Of a stretch of DNA of 8,569 nt, positions 1 through 7,955 are shown one piece after another. A program made the position numbers and the translations under genes. Source of the stretch: Chloroflexota bacterium. Its GTDB lineage: Bacteria; Chloroflexota; Dehalococcoidia; UBA1151; UBA1328. Below the pieces are notes generated by a model, which was given only the letters and a program-made list of their open reading frames with translations, made no database searches and had not been told where the DNA came from. The stretch covers positions 1 to 8,569 of the forward strand of contig NYZY01000005.1 in assembly GCA_002687335.1 (NCBI GenBank), in the 5' to 3' direction. Position 1 is the stretch's first letter. Every line of letters begins with the position of its first letter.

Positions 1-491
1 TTGATGCCGAACTTGCTAAAAAACCTCAAATACTGGTTATCAATAAATTTGATCTTGATGAAGTTTCAGTATTAGAAAGTGAAATTATTGAATCAGTTAA
101 ATCTGCTAAGGGGTTACATTCAACAATCGTATTTGTTTCAGCTGCAACATATGCAGGGATGAATGAACTCAAACATGCTATGTCTGATTATTTAGAACAA
201 AGAGGTCAACAAAAAACAACTTTTGCAGTTTCGAACGAGGATGCCGTGATAATAAAACCCAAGGTAAAAAAGCCTGAAAAAGTAATCGTGCGTAATCAAA
301 ATGGTTCATGGCGTATAGTTCATCAAAAAGCTGTTCGTCTGGCTCGAGGTAGTAATCTTGAGACCTGGGAAGCTCGCATTCAATTCCAACACCGATTAGA
401 ACAGCTGAAAGTAACTAAAGCGCTACGCAGCGCCGGTATTGAAATCGGTGACACCGTTATGGTTGGAGATTGGGAATTCAACTGGGATTAA
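1..491 (+). CDS. obg: Obg/CgtA family GTPase, 3' part (G4-G5 motifs and OCT domain)
   Basis: Partial gene that enters from the left edge; the first full codon is at 3 and the last 162 residues are present. Obg is an essential ribosome-associated GTPase acting in large-subunit assembly and the stringent response. The visible part has the G4 guanine-specificity motif NKFD (fragment residues 14-17) and the G5 motif SAA (46-48). A Lys-rich linker follows, then a C-terminal OCT domain (about 96-162) ending in GDTVMVGDWEFNWD, typical of Obg C-termini. The OCT domain is found in Obg proteins of Firmicutes, Actinobacteria and Chloroflexota but not in the E. coli form, so it is weak taxonomic evidence. 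The N-terminal Obg fold and the G1-G3 motifs lie outside the window. An internal ATG at 159 is not the start, because the frame is open upstream and encodes the G4 motif. The TAA at 489-491 is one base from the next ATG, implying a shared transcript with nadD. Confidence 0.93.
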   Translation, partial: DAELAKKPQILVINKFDLDEVSVLESEIIESVKSAKGLHSTIVFVSAATYAGMNELKHAMSDYLEQRGQQKTTFAVSNEDAVIIKPKVKKPEKVIVRNQNGSWRIVHQKAVRLARGSNLETWEARIQFQHRLEQLKVTKALRSAGIEIGDTVMVGDWEFNWD

Positions 492-492
492 T

Positions 493-1110
493 ATGACTCC
501 ACCAACCGACATTGAAAAAATCGGAGTTTTTGGTGGCACGTTTGATCCTATTCATAATGGCCATTTAGCGATAGCAGAATTTGTACGTCTTAACTTGGGT
601 TTGGATAGAGTTATATTTGTTGTAGCTAGTGATCAATGGTTAAGACAATACCCTCCAGAAGCATCAGCTACTGATCGATTTAATATGGTTGAATTAGCCG
701 TAAGAAATCGCGCGTATTTTTCGGCTTCGGATGTGGATATTGTTCGCCAGGGGCATACTTATACCATCGATACACTAAGAGATTTACGTGCGCAGCTGGG
801 TCATTCAGTTGTCTTGAAACTGATCATAGGCGCAGATGCTGCCAATTCATTTGATCAATGGAAATGTGCTGAAGAAATTCAATCTTTTGCGACCGTTGTG
901 GTTGTTGGACGACCTCCCATGCAAATTAAAACTCCTTTGCTAGGCAGTGACTTAAATATTGATATAAAAGTCGAATATCTTGAGGGACCCATGGTAGATG
1001 TATCGGCGACCATGATTCGTAATTTTAATAAGTCCGAAAAACAAATTGAAGAATTTACGACTCAAGCAGTTACCGATTACATAAAATCAAAACGTCTCTA
1101 TCGTAAATAG
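493..1110 (+). CDS. nadD: Nicotinate-nucleotide adenylyltransferase
   Basis: Adenylates nicotinate mononucleotide with ATP to deamido-NAD, a cytosolic step of NAD biosynthesis. The 205-residue product has the usual length. It carries the nucleotidyltransferase signature GGTFDPIHNGH at residues 14-24, whose HxGH part binds ATP phosphates, and the C-terminal SATMIR (171-176), matching the family SxTxxR motif. The segment after the first domain (ASDQWLRQYPP) lacks the common PxxPxHK pattern but keeps the following DRFNMVELA helix, so this looks like a divergent but intact NadD. I chose the ATG at 493 because it puts the signature close to the N-terminus and follows the obg stop by one base. A short GGGA at 484-487 can serve as ribosome binding site. 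A TTG at 439 would add 18 residues overlapping the OCT-domain codons and is less likely. The gene sits between obg and pyrE in a compact cluster, and obg-nadD linkage is common in bacteria. Confidence 0.95.
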   Translation: MTPPTDIEKIGVFGGTFDPIHNGHLAIAEFVRLNLGLDRVIFVVASDQWLRQYPPEASATDRFNMVELAVRNRAYFSASDVDIVRQGHTYTIDTLRDLRAQLGHSVVLKLIIGADAANSFDQWKCAEEIQSFATVVVVGRPPMQIKTPLLGSDLNIDIKVEYLEGPMVDVSATMIRNFNKSEKQIEEFTTQAVTDYIKSKRLYRK

Positions 1111-1118
1111 GAGTAGGC

Positions 1119-1697
1119 ATGATCCAAAGATCCGATCTCAATAAGATTGCGACACGTTTGTATGAAAGAGCGCTTGAATTGGATTCACTGAAATTTGGAC
1201 AATTCGTGCTGTCTTCAGGACAGCAAAGTTCTTATTATTTTGATGGACGCATGCTTTCTACAGACCCTGAAGGTGCAGATTTGATATCTAGGGCTTTTAG
1301 CTTTGCAATTGATGAATCTCACGTTGACGCATTCGGTGGTCCCAGCGTTGCAGCTGTGCCAATTGTTGGTTCGTTAGCTCTTCGTTCACACCTAGAAGGC
1401 AAAACTAGTACTGGATTCTTTGTCCGGCCTGAATCAAAAGAACATGGTGTTGGTAAACAGATTGAAGGCAACTTAAAACCTGGGATGAGGGTAGCGGTAT
1501 TCGATGATACTGTTTCTACTGGTGGCAGCCTGTTAAAGGCGATTGATGCCGTACAAGATTTTGGTTGTACTGTTGTAACTGTGATGGCTGTTTTAGATCG
1601 ACATCAGGGAGGAGGGCATGAGTTAGAGCGTCGGGGGATACCGTTTTTCAAGCTTTGGGAATCGACGCCTCAAGGCAAAATCACTGTAGTAGTGTGA
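1119..1697 (+). CDS. pyrE: Orotate phosphoribosyltransferase
   Basis: Transfers phosphoribose from PRPP to orotate to give OMP, the fifth step of de novo pyrimidine synthesis; cytosolic and normally a homodimer. The 192-residue product has the normal length. The PRPP-binding motif RVAVFDDTVSTGGS (124-137) contains the diagnostic acidic pair D129-D130 and the TGGS loop. The catalytic flexible loop is FVRPESKEHG (101-110), with R103, K107 and H109 aligning with R99, K103 and H105 of the Salmonella enzyme. The lysine expected after the first Arg is Pro104 here. The N-terminal FGQFVLSSGQQSSYYFDGR (26-44) is the typical OPRT orotate-site opening. The start is well supported: AGGAG at 1109-1113 lies 5 nt before the ATG. 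The gene follows nadD by 8 nt and is probably cotranscribed. Downstream it converges with gyrB. Nothing in the sequence suggests pyrimidine attenuation next to this gene. Confidence 0.95.
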   Translation: MIQRSDLNKIATRLYERALELDSLKFGQFVLSSGQQSSYYFDGRMLSTDPEGADLISRAFSFAIDESHVDAFGGPSVAAVPIVGSLALRSHLEGKTSTGFFVRPESKEHGVGKQIEGNLKPGMRVAVFDDTVSTGGSLLKAIDAVQDFGCTVVTVMAVLDRHQGGGHELERRGIPFFKLWESTPQGKITVVV

Positions 1698-1730
1698 ACC
1701 GTTGGCCTGTATTTCAAAATATCTAGATAT

Positions 1731-4265
<2,535 letters not shown>

Positions 4266-4286
4266 TTACCCTGCGATTAATAACAG

Positions 4287-4469
4287 GAGTTTAGATTTAG
4301 CCCACACCATTTGATTTACCCTGAGGAACACAAATCAAACTTTTGTAAAACATGAACACGGGCTAGGAGAATAGGGATGAATCAGATTAGATTCACAGGT
4401 GTTTACTTAAGTTATAAACGAGGCACTAATAGTACCATTTTCTTGACTTATCTGATGAGTTTAGATTCA
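4287..4469 (+). repeat. Three copies of a TTAGATT motif in the gyrB/DUF1294 divergent gap
   Basis: GAGTTTAGATT occurs exactly at 4287-4297 and 4457-4467. A third, related copy lies at 4381-4395 (ATCAGATTAGATTCA), which matches 4455-4469 (ATGAGTTTAGATTCA) at 13 of 15 positions. All three have the same orientation. They lie only in the 238-nt gap between divergent genes, which is where a regulator would bind, but no known operator was recognised. In an AT-rich gap, chance similarity is possible. Confidence 0.4.
4310..4339. repeat. 8-bp perfect inverted repeat upstream of gyrB
   Basis: TTTGATTT (4310-4317) and AAATCAAA (4332-4339) are exact reverse complements separated by 14 nt. The pair lies about 55 bp upstream of the gyrB start. 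It could be an operator for gyrB or a weak hairpin. On the plus strand it is followed by only four Ts after a C, so it is not a convincing terminator. Confidence 0.35.
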
Positions 4470-4475
4470 GTATAA
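4377..4475 (+). CDS. Candidate 32-residue small ORF upstream of the DUF1294 gene
   Basis: ATG at 4377 opens a 32-codon frame ending in TAA at 4473-4475. It is preceded by AGGAG at 4365-4369 with ideal 7-nt spacing, one of the best ribosome binding sites in the window. The product begins MNQIRFTGVYLSYKRGTNS and has a short hydrophobic stretch (about residues 20-27), too short for a clear membrane segment. It resembles no family I know. The stop is 19 nt before an in-frame GTG of the next gene and 37 nt before its likely ATG, so a leader peptide or translational coupling is possible. Without homologues it may simply be a chance frame, and two copies of the TTAGATT repeat lie within it. Confidence 0.25.
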   Translation: MNQIRFTGVYLSYKRGTNSTIFLTYLMSLDSV

Positions 4476-4512
4476 AACGCTGTGTAGTTTTATTGTGAAG
4501 AAAGCTTTTTTC

Positions 4513-4845
4513 ATGATCAACAGTTTGGTTGACGTTTATAACACTTTTCAGTTTGTCAATTTGTGGGTGTTAATATTTGTGGTTTTAAACATTGGTTCTG
4601 CTGTAGTGATTTGGCTTGATAAACGAAAAGCTCAGAACGGAAAAAAACGTATATCTGAACACACGCTCTTAGTATGGGCTGTAGTTGGAGGATGGCCTGG
4701 TGGTCTTTGTGCCATGTATGCATTAAGTCATAAAACTTCTAAAGGTTTGTTTTTAGCTAAATATTGGTTAATGGTGTTAATTTGTATTTCAGGATTATTT
4801 TTGGTTGGATATGCGATGATTCAACAAATGAATACCCTAAAGTGA
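4513..4845 (+). CDS. DUF1294 family small membrane protein
   Basis: Predicted integral membrane protein of 110 residues with the hallmarks of the DUF1294 family, whose function is unknown. A first membrane segment (about 14-35) is followed directly by DKRKA (36-40). Next come RISE (46-49), matching the family R(I/V)PE motif, a short hydrophobic stretch with GGWPGG (59-64), and SHKTSKGLF (72-80), matching the family RHKTxKxxF motif. A last membrane segment covers about 84-105. I chose the ATG at 4513 because it has a weak purine-rich GAAAG about 8 nt upstream. A GTG at 4495 would add MKKAFF but has no ribosome binding site. The gene stands alone between divergent gyrB and the dehydrogenase locus; its neighbours give no clue to its role. 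It is followed by a hairpin at 4888-4911. Confidence 0.85.
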   Translation: MINSLVDVYNTFQFVNLWVLIFVVLNIGSAVVIWLDKRKAQNGKKRISEHTLLVWAVVGGWPGGLCAMYALSHKTSKGLFLAKYWLMVLICISGLFLVGYAMIQQMNTLK

Positions 4846-4869
4846 TCACCACCTTGTCCCTATCGGGTC

Positions 4870-4875
4870 TATAAT
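4870..4875 (+). promoter_or_regulatory. Candidate -10 box upstream of the E1 alpha gene
   Basis: A perfect TATAAT lies 130 nt upstream of the E1 alpha start. It is flanked by CGGG (4864-4867) and CCCG (4876-4879), which could pair across it. No good -35 hexamer lies at 16-18 nt; TTGTCC at 4854-4859 is too close, with a 10-nt spacer. If real, it would give a leader of roughly 120 nt containing the 4888-4911 hairpin. Confidence 0.22.
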
Positions 4876-4887
4876 CCCGCCATCCCA

Positions 4888-4911
4888 TTCAGGGTTATCT
4901 ATTCCCCTGAA
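4888..4911. other. Hairpin in the gap before the dehydrogenase locus (weak terminator or leader stem)
   Basis: TTCAGGG (4888-4894) and CCCTGAA (4905-4911) form a perfect 7-bp stem with a 10-nt loop. It lies 43 nt after the DUF1294 stop and is followed by ACGAGTTGTTT-type sequence rather than a clean T run. It may terminate the DUF1294 transcript or be a 5' leader structure of the E1 alpha mRNA. The sequence does not decide between these. Confidence 0.35.
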
Positions 4912-5004
4912 CGAGTTGTTTCCCCGGAAATGGTGATTCATGGTTGCAAAAAGATGATTCCCATTATTTGAATAGCTTATCTGGAGAGGTTTTAGAGGAA
5001 AAAA

Positions 5005-5994
5005 ATGGATATTGACCGTGATCTTCTATTGTTGATGCTTCGACGTATGTGGATGATTCGAAATTTCGAATTAAAAGTAATCGAAGTCCACTCGGCTGGC
5101 GAATTTGCTGGTGGTGCACATCCATATATTGGGGAAGAAGCTGTGGCGGTTGGTGCGTGTGCTGCGTTAAAGGACACGGATTATATTGCAGGGAATCATC
5201 GTTCACACGGACATCCGATTGCTAAAGGTGGTCGCGTGGATAAGGCTATGGCGGAGCTTTACGGGCGGGTAGACGGGTATTGCAAAGGCAAAGGCGGGTC
5301 TATGCACCTCGCTGATTATTCGATCGGAATTCTGGGAGAGTCTGGAATTCTGGGATCGTCTGTACCGGTGGCTGTGGGTGCTGCTCTTGCAGCTAGTATC
5401 AAAGGTGAAAAATTTGTTTCTCTTGCTTTTTTTGGGGATGGAGCCTCAAATCAAGGCGCACTGCATGAGTCTATGAACCTAGCTTCGGTGTGGAGCCTAC
5501 CGATTATATTCATATGCGAAAACAACCAATACGCAGTGACCACTTCCTATGCTGAAACTGTTGCAGTTGAACATGTTTCAGATAGGGCCTCGGCTTATAA
5601 CATGCCTGGAATCCTTGTTGATGGTCAGGATGCTATTGCCATGTATGAAGCAACAGCTGCAGCTGTAAAGCGGGCGCGTGCAGGTGATGGCCCAAGTCTT
5701 ATCGAAGGACTCACGTATAGGTTTGAGGAACATTCTTTGGGACTTGGCCGCGTACGTCGAGGTGAATACAGGACACAGGAAGAAATTGATAATTGGCGCA
5801 AGCGTGACCCATTGGATATTCTCGAGCAAAATATAATTTCGCAGGGTGTAGCAACTCGCGCAGAATGTGATGACATCAACTCAGAAACAGTGGAAGAGGT
5901 TGAGAAGGCAACAGAGTTTGCTCGAAATAGCCCGTTCCCCGAACCGTCTGATTTGTTCGATGATATGTGGGCTGATCCAATAGCGTTTCCATAA
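5005..5994 (+). CDS. Thiamine diphosphate-dependent 2-oxoacid/acetoin dehydrogenase E1, alpha subunit
   Basis: Alpha subunit of the E1 component, which decarboxylates a 2-oxoacid (or cleaves acetoin) with ThDP and transfers the acyl group to lipoyl-E2. The 329-residue length matches AcoA-type subunits better than the longer PdhA type. Visible motifs are GGAHPYIGEEAVAVG (36-50), HRSHGHPIAKG (65-75) with the active-site His68 region, KGKGGSMH (94-101), and the ThDP motif GDG (144-146) followed after exactly 26 residues by NN (173-174). The loop YRFEEHSLGLGRVRRGEYRT (238-257) corresponds to the family GHSxSDxxxYRT segment but lacks SD and is about four residues longer. The start is firm: GAGGA (4995-4999) is 5 nt before the ATG. 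The gene ends in tandem TAA TAA (5992-5997), and E1 beta follows after 56 nt. The substrate cannot be told from the sequence. Confidence 0.93.
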   Translation: MDIDRDLLLLMLRRMWMIRNFELKVIEVHSAGEFAGGAHPYIGEEAVAVGACAALKDTDYIAGNHRSHGHPIAKGGRVDKAMAELYGRVDGYCKGKGGSMHLADYSIGILGESGILGSSVPVAVGAALAASIKGEKFVSLAFFGDGASNQGALHESMNLASVWSLPIIFICENNQYAVTTSYAETVAVEHVSDRASAYNMPGILVDGQDAIAMYEATAAAVKRARAGDGPSLIEGLTYRFEEHSLGLGRVRRGEYRTQEEIDNWRKRDPLDILEQNIISQGVATRAECDDINSETVEEVEKATEFARNSPFPEPSDLFDDMWADPIAFP

Positions 5995-6025
5995 TAAATT
6001 GAATGCGATATTTTTTTAGAAATTC

Positions 6026-6043
6026 TTTATTTCACAGGTAACA
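6026..6043 (+). repeat. 18-mer copy 1, at the E1 beta ribosome binding region
   Basis: TTTATTTCACAGGTAACA lies 8-25 nt before the E1 beta start and is matched at 16 of 18 positions by 7105-7122 in the gap before the dehalogenase-like gene. The shared 10-base core ACAGGTAACA is exact and supplies the only Shine-Dalgarno-like sequence (AGGT, 11 nt from the ATG) for E1 beta. Confidence 0.45.
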
Positions 6044-6050
6044 GATAGCA

Positions 6051-7037
6051 ATGGCCCAAACAGTATTTATAGAAGCAATTAATCAGGCAATTATTGAAGA
6101 GATGAGACGAGATGAAAATGTCTTCATCATGGGTGAAGATATTCGCAGGTCTGTTTATGGAGCTACAGCGAATCTCCTTACTGAATTTGGCGAAAAACGA
6201 GTTTTGGATACTCCACTCTCAGAAAATGGCTTTTTTGGAGCTGCAATCGGGGCATCACTTGTAGGTATGCGTCCCATAGTCGAAACTCTTACCAGTTTCA
6301 TGTGGGTTGGTATGGACCAGTTGATCAGTCAGGCTGCAAAAATGCGGTATATGTTTGGAGGCCAGGCAACACTTCCTGTTGTTTACCGCGCAAGTATGTT
6401 CTACGGTGGTGGATCCGCTGCCCACCATTCAGATCGCTCCTATCCCATGTTTATGAACATGCCTGGTATTAAGATTATCGTTCCATCCAACCCTGCGGAC
6501 ATGAAAGGTCTTCTCAAGTCTGCAGTTCGCGATAATGACCCCTGTATTGTTTTTGAGGACGGTACCTTGGCCGGTATGCGTGGTGAAGTCCCTGAAAATG
6601 AAGATCTTCCCGGGGATGAGCTAGTCGTGCCGTTCGGGCAAGCCAAAATGGTACGTGAAGGAACTGACTGCACAATAGTGGGGGTTGCTGGCGGTGTAAA
6701 CATTGCAGCTTCTGTTTCTGATCAACTTGCGCAAGAAGGAATATCGGTAGAAGTTATTGATCCCAGAACTTTAGTTCCGTTAGATAAGAAAACTATTTTA
6801 AGTTCTGTAGAAAAAACAGGCCGGCTTGTCATTACGGATCCTGCTCATAAAGTTTGTAGTGCTGCTTCAGAAATTGCATCGATTGTTGCAGAAGAGGGTT
6901 TCTGGTCACTTCAGGCGCCAATTCAAAAGGTTGCTTCTGAGCAAGTACATATTCCTTATACTCCAGCCCTTGAGCCACATGTGTATCCAGACGTCGAAAA
7001 GGTTACTGCTGCTGTAAAGCGCACACTTGAGAGCTGA
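6051..7037 (+). CDS. 2-oxoacid/acetoin dehydrogenase E1, beta subunit
   Basis: Beta subunit of the ThDP-dependent E1 heterotetramer, completing the active site formed with the alpha subunit encoded just upstream. The 328-residue length is normal for AcoB/PdhB-type subunits. Family motifs in order are GEDI (28-31), FGEKRVLDTPLSENGFFGAA (46-65) with the ThDP-contacting glutamate E58, GMRPIVE (72-78), MDQLISQAAKMRYMFGGQ (88-105), HHSDRSYP (125-132) in place of the usual QHS-containing segment, and PGIKIIVPSNPADMKGLL (138-155). The C-terminal transketolase-type domain starts near 190 and has IDPRTLVPLD (236-245). In that domain the usual (H)E followed by a Gly-rich turn reads TDPAHKVCSAASEI, a modest departure. 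The start ATG has only AGGT at 6036-6039, 11 nt upstream. The gene is followed by a 118-nt gap with an inverted repeat and then a dehalogenase-like gene rather than E2 directly. Confidence 0.93.
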   Translation: MAQTVFIEAINQAIIEEMRRDENVFIMGEDIRRSVYGATANLLTEFGEKRVLDTPLSENGFFGAAIGASLVGMRPIVETLTSFMWVGMDQLISQAAKMRYMFGGQATLPVVYRASMFYGGGSAAHHSDRSYPMFMNMPGIKIIVPSNPADMKGLLKSAVRDNDPCIVFEDGTLAGMRGEVPENEDLPGDELVVPFGQAKMVREGTDCTIVGVAGGVNIAASVSDQLAQEGISVEVIDPRTLVPLDKKTILSSVEKTGRLVITDPAHKVCSAASEIASIVAEEGFWSLQAPIQKVASEQVHIPYTPALEPHVYPDVEKVTAAVKRTLES

Positions 7038-7082
7038 GATATTCAGGTTTTTCATCAACTGAGATTTTTATTGGCAAAGCGT

Positions 7083-7142
7083 TTTATGCTCTGATAAAGA
7101 CCGGTTAATTTAACAGGTAACAAAGTTTGATTAGAGCATAAA
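7083..7142. repeat. Inverted repeat between E1 beta and the dehalogenase-like gene
   Basis: TTTATGCTCT (7083-7092) and AGAGCATAAA (7133-7142) are exact reverse complements. In RNA the stem extends by a G-U and two A-U pairs (7093-7095 with 7130-7132), leaving a 34-nt loop. No T run follows on either strand, so it does not look like an intrinsic terminator. It ends 13 nt before the GTG start of the dehalogenase-like gene, so it could affect translation or be a regulator site. Confidence 0.5.
7105..7122 (+). repeat. 18-mer copy 2, inside the loop of the 7083-7142 inverted repeat
   Basis: TTAATTTAACAGGTAACA matches the 18-mer at 6026-6043 at 16 positions, including the exact core ACAGGTAACA. 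Here no useful start codon follows at ribosome-binding distance: the TTG at 7127 reaches a stop after four codons. A plain Shine-Dalgarno role is therefore not obvious. Confidence 0.45.
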
Positions 7143-7155
7143 TGAGACAGAAATA

Positions 7156-7863
7156 GTGTTAAACCCTGTGTTTCAAAACTGTAAAGCTCTTACCTTTGAT
7201 CTGTTTGGTACGGTTCTCGATTTGGGTGGATCTCTTACGCCTCATTTAAAGATTTTTATAGACAGTCATGGATCCGATATCGATCCTCACATAATGTGGC
7301 AACAACTTCGTTACAGGCAAAGGATAGAACAGTACCAAGACACACTTCTCGAGTTAGGCCATTCGGGCTACCTAGAAACCGTACAAAAAGCATTTGTATA
7401 TGTAGCCCGAGCGAACAAGCTAGATCCGAAAAATGAGGAAATTAGTCGTTTTATGGAAGGGTGGCAGTTGCTGTCGCCCTTTACTGAATGTATGGCTGCG
7501 CTACGCAAATTGCGTGAACACTACAAGCTGGTGGCGCTTTCTAATGGCAATCCGTCGTTTCTTGATCATCTCGTAGAAAATCGAATTCAGTTTGATTTTC
7601 ATGATGTTATATCGGTTGAGCAGGCAGGCTTTTTTAAACCTAAATCAGGCGTTTACCGTCGTGCTGCTCGAAACTTGCAGCTGGAGCCCGGAGAGATAAT
7701 TATGGTTTCAGCAAACTCTTTTGATGTTATGGGTGCTAGAAGTTGTGGTTTTCGTGGCGTATATGTGAATCGATATGACCTGCCGTTTGAAGCGACCCAT
7801 GAAATATATGAACCCGACTTAACCGTTGCAGATTTCACGCAATTATCACTTGAACTTACGTAA
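7156..7863 (+). CDS. HAD-superfamily hydrolase, type II haloacid dehalogenase-like
   Basis: Predicted cytosolic HAD hydrolase of 235 residues. Compared from memory with L-2-haloacid dehalogenase (L-DEX), it has the nucleophile D15 in FDLFGT (L-DEX D10), T19 (T14), S129-N130 (S118-N119), K161-P162 and Y167 in KPKSGVY (K151, Y157), and S185-N187-D190 in SANSFD (S175, N177, D180). Motif I is DLF, not DxD: phosphatases of the superfamily use that second Asp as general acid, so dehalogenation is favoured over phosphate hydrolysis. The halide-binding R41 is uncertain: the segment MWQQLRYRQRIEQY (47-60) puts Gln49 or a nearby Arg there depending on alignment. The GTG at 7156 follows an in-frame TAG at 7132-7134 with no intervening ATG, and the ribosome binding site is weak. 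The gene lies between E1 beta and E2. The family is clear; true dehalogenase activity is unproven. Confidence 0.85.
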   Translation: MLNPVFQNCKALTFDLFGTVLDLGGSLTPHLKIFIDSHGSDIDPHIMWQQLRYRQRIEQYQDTLLELGHSGYLETVQKAFVYVARANKLDPKNEEISRFMEGWQLLSPFTECMAALRKLREHYKLVALSNGNPSFLDHLVENRIQFDFHDVISVEQAGFFKPKSGVYRRAARNLQLEPGEIIMVSANSFDVMGARSCGFRGVYVNRYDLPFEATHEIYEPDLTVADFTQLSLELT

Positions 7864-7868
7864 GTTCA
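7851..7868. repeat. Perfect 18-bp palindrome over the dehalogenase-like stop codon
   Basis: TGAACTTACGTAAGTTCA equals its own reverse complement and contains the TAA stop (7861-7863). A second, competing pairing exists: CACTTGAA (7847-7854) with TTCAAGTG (7875-7882). Both use bases 7851-7854, so only one can form at a time in RNA. No T run follows, so neither is a classic terminator. A dimeric regulator site is equally possible. Confidence 0.5.
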
Positions 7869-7943
7869 CTATCATTCAAGTGTACGAACGGCCTTCGACT
7901 TACCTTATATCTGCGCTAAGATAGCCGCCGACGCTAATTTTGA

Positions 7944-7955
7944 TCAATATATTGA
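7944..7955. repeat. 12-bp palindrome next to the candidate E2 promoter
   Basis: TCAATATATTGA is a perfect palindrome and overlaps a second 8-bp palindrome, TTGATCAA (7940-7947). It overlaps the -35 box of the candidate promoter by four bases, a position where a repressor could act. AT-rich palindromes of this length can arise by chance. Confidence 0.3.

Noticed and set aside
439..492. TTG at 439 as the nadD start
   Set aside because: It would add 18 residues that overlap the OCT-domain codons of obg and push the GGTFDPIHNGH signature away from the N-terminus, where the family has it. ATG 493 fits better.
1719..1730. ATATCTAGATAT palindrome between pyrE and gyrB
   Set aside because: It is a perfect 12-bp palindrome, but made almost only of A and T with no loop, in an AT-rich gap. 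The nearby 1731-1790 stem explains the gap better.
4381..4400. DnaA box or replication origin near gyrB
   Set aside because: The best match to TTATCCACA in the gap is AGATTCACA (6 of 9). There is no cluster, and dnaA, dnaN and recF are absent, so gyrB position alone does not support an origin.
4443..4476. TTGACT and TATAAA as a promoter for the DUF1294 gene
   Set aside because: Each hexamer is good, but the spacer is 22 nt, well outside the usual 16-18, and no better-spaced partner was found for either.
4846..4937. ATCACCA/TGGTGAT inverted repeat (4845-4851 and 4931-4937)
   Set aside because: Only seven pairs with a 79-nt separation; expected by chance in a stretch of this size.
7156..7863. 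Phosphoglycolate phosphatase or similar HAD phosphatase
   Set aside because: Motif I is DLF rather than DxD, and the S129-N130, KPxxxVY and SANSFD motifs match haloacid dehalogenases specifically.
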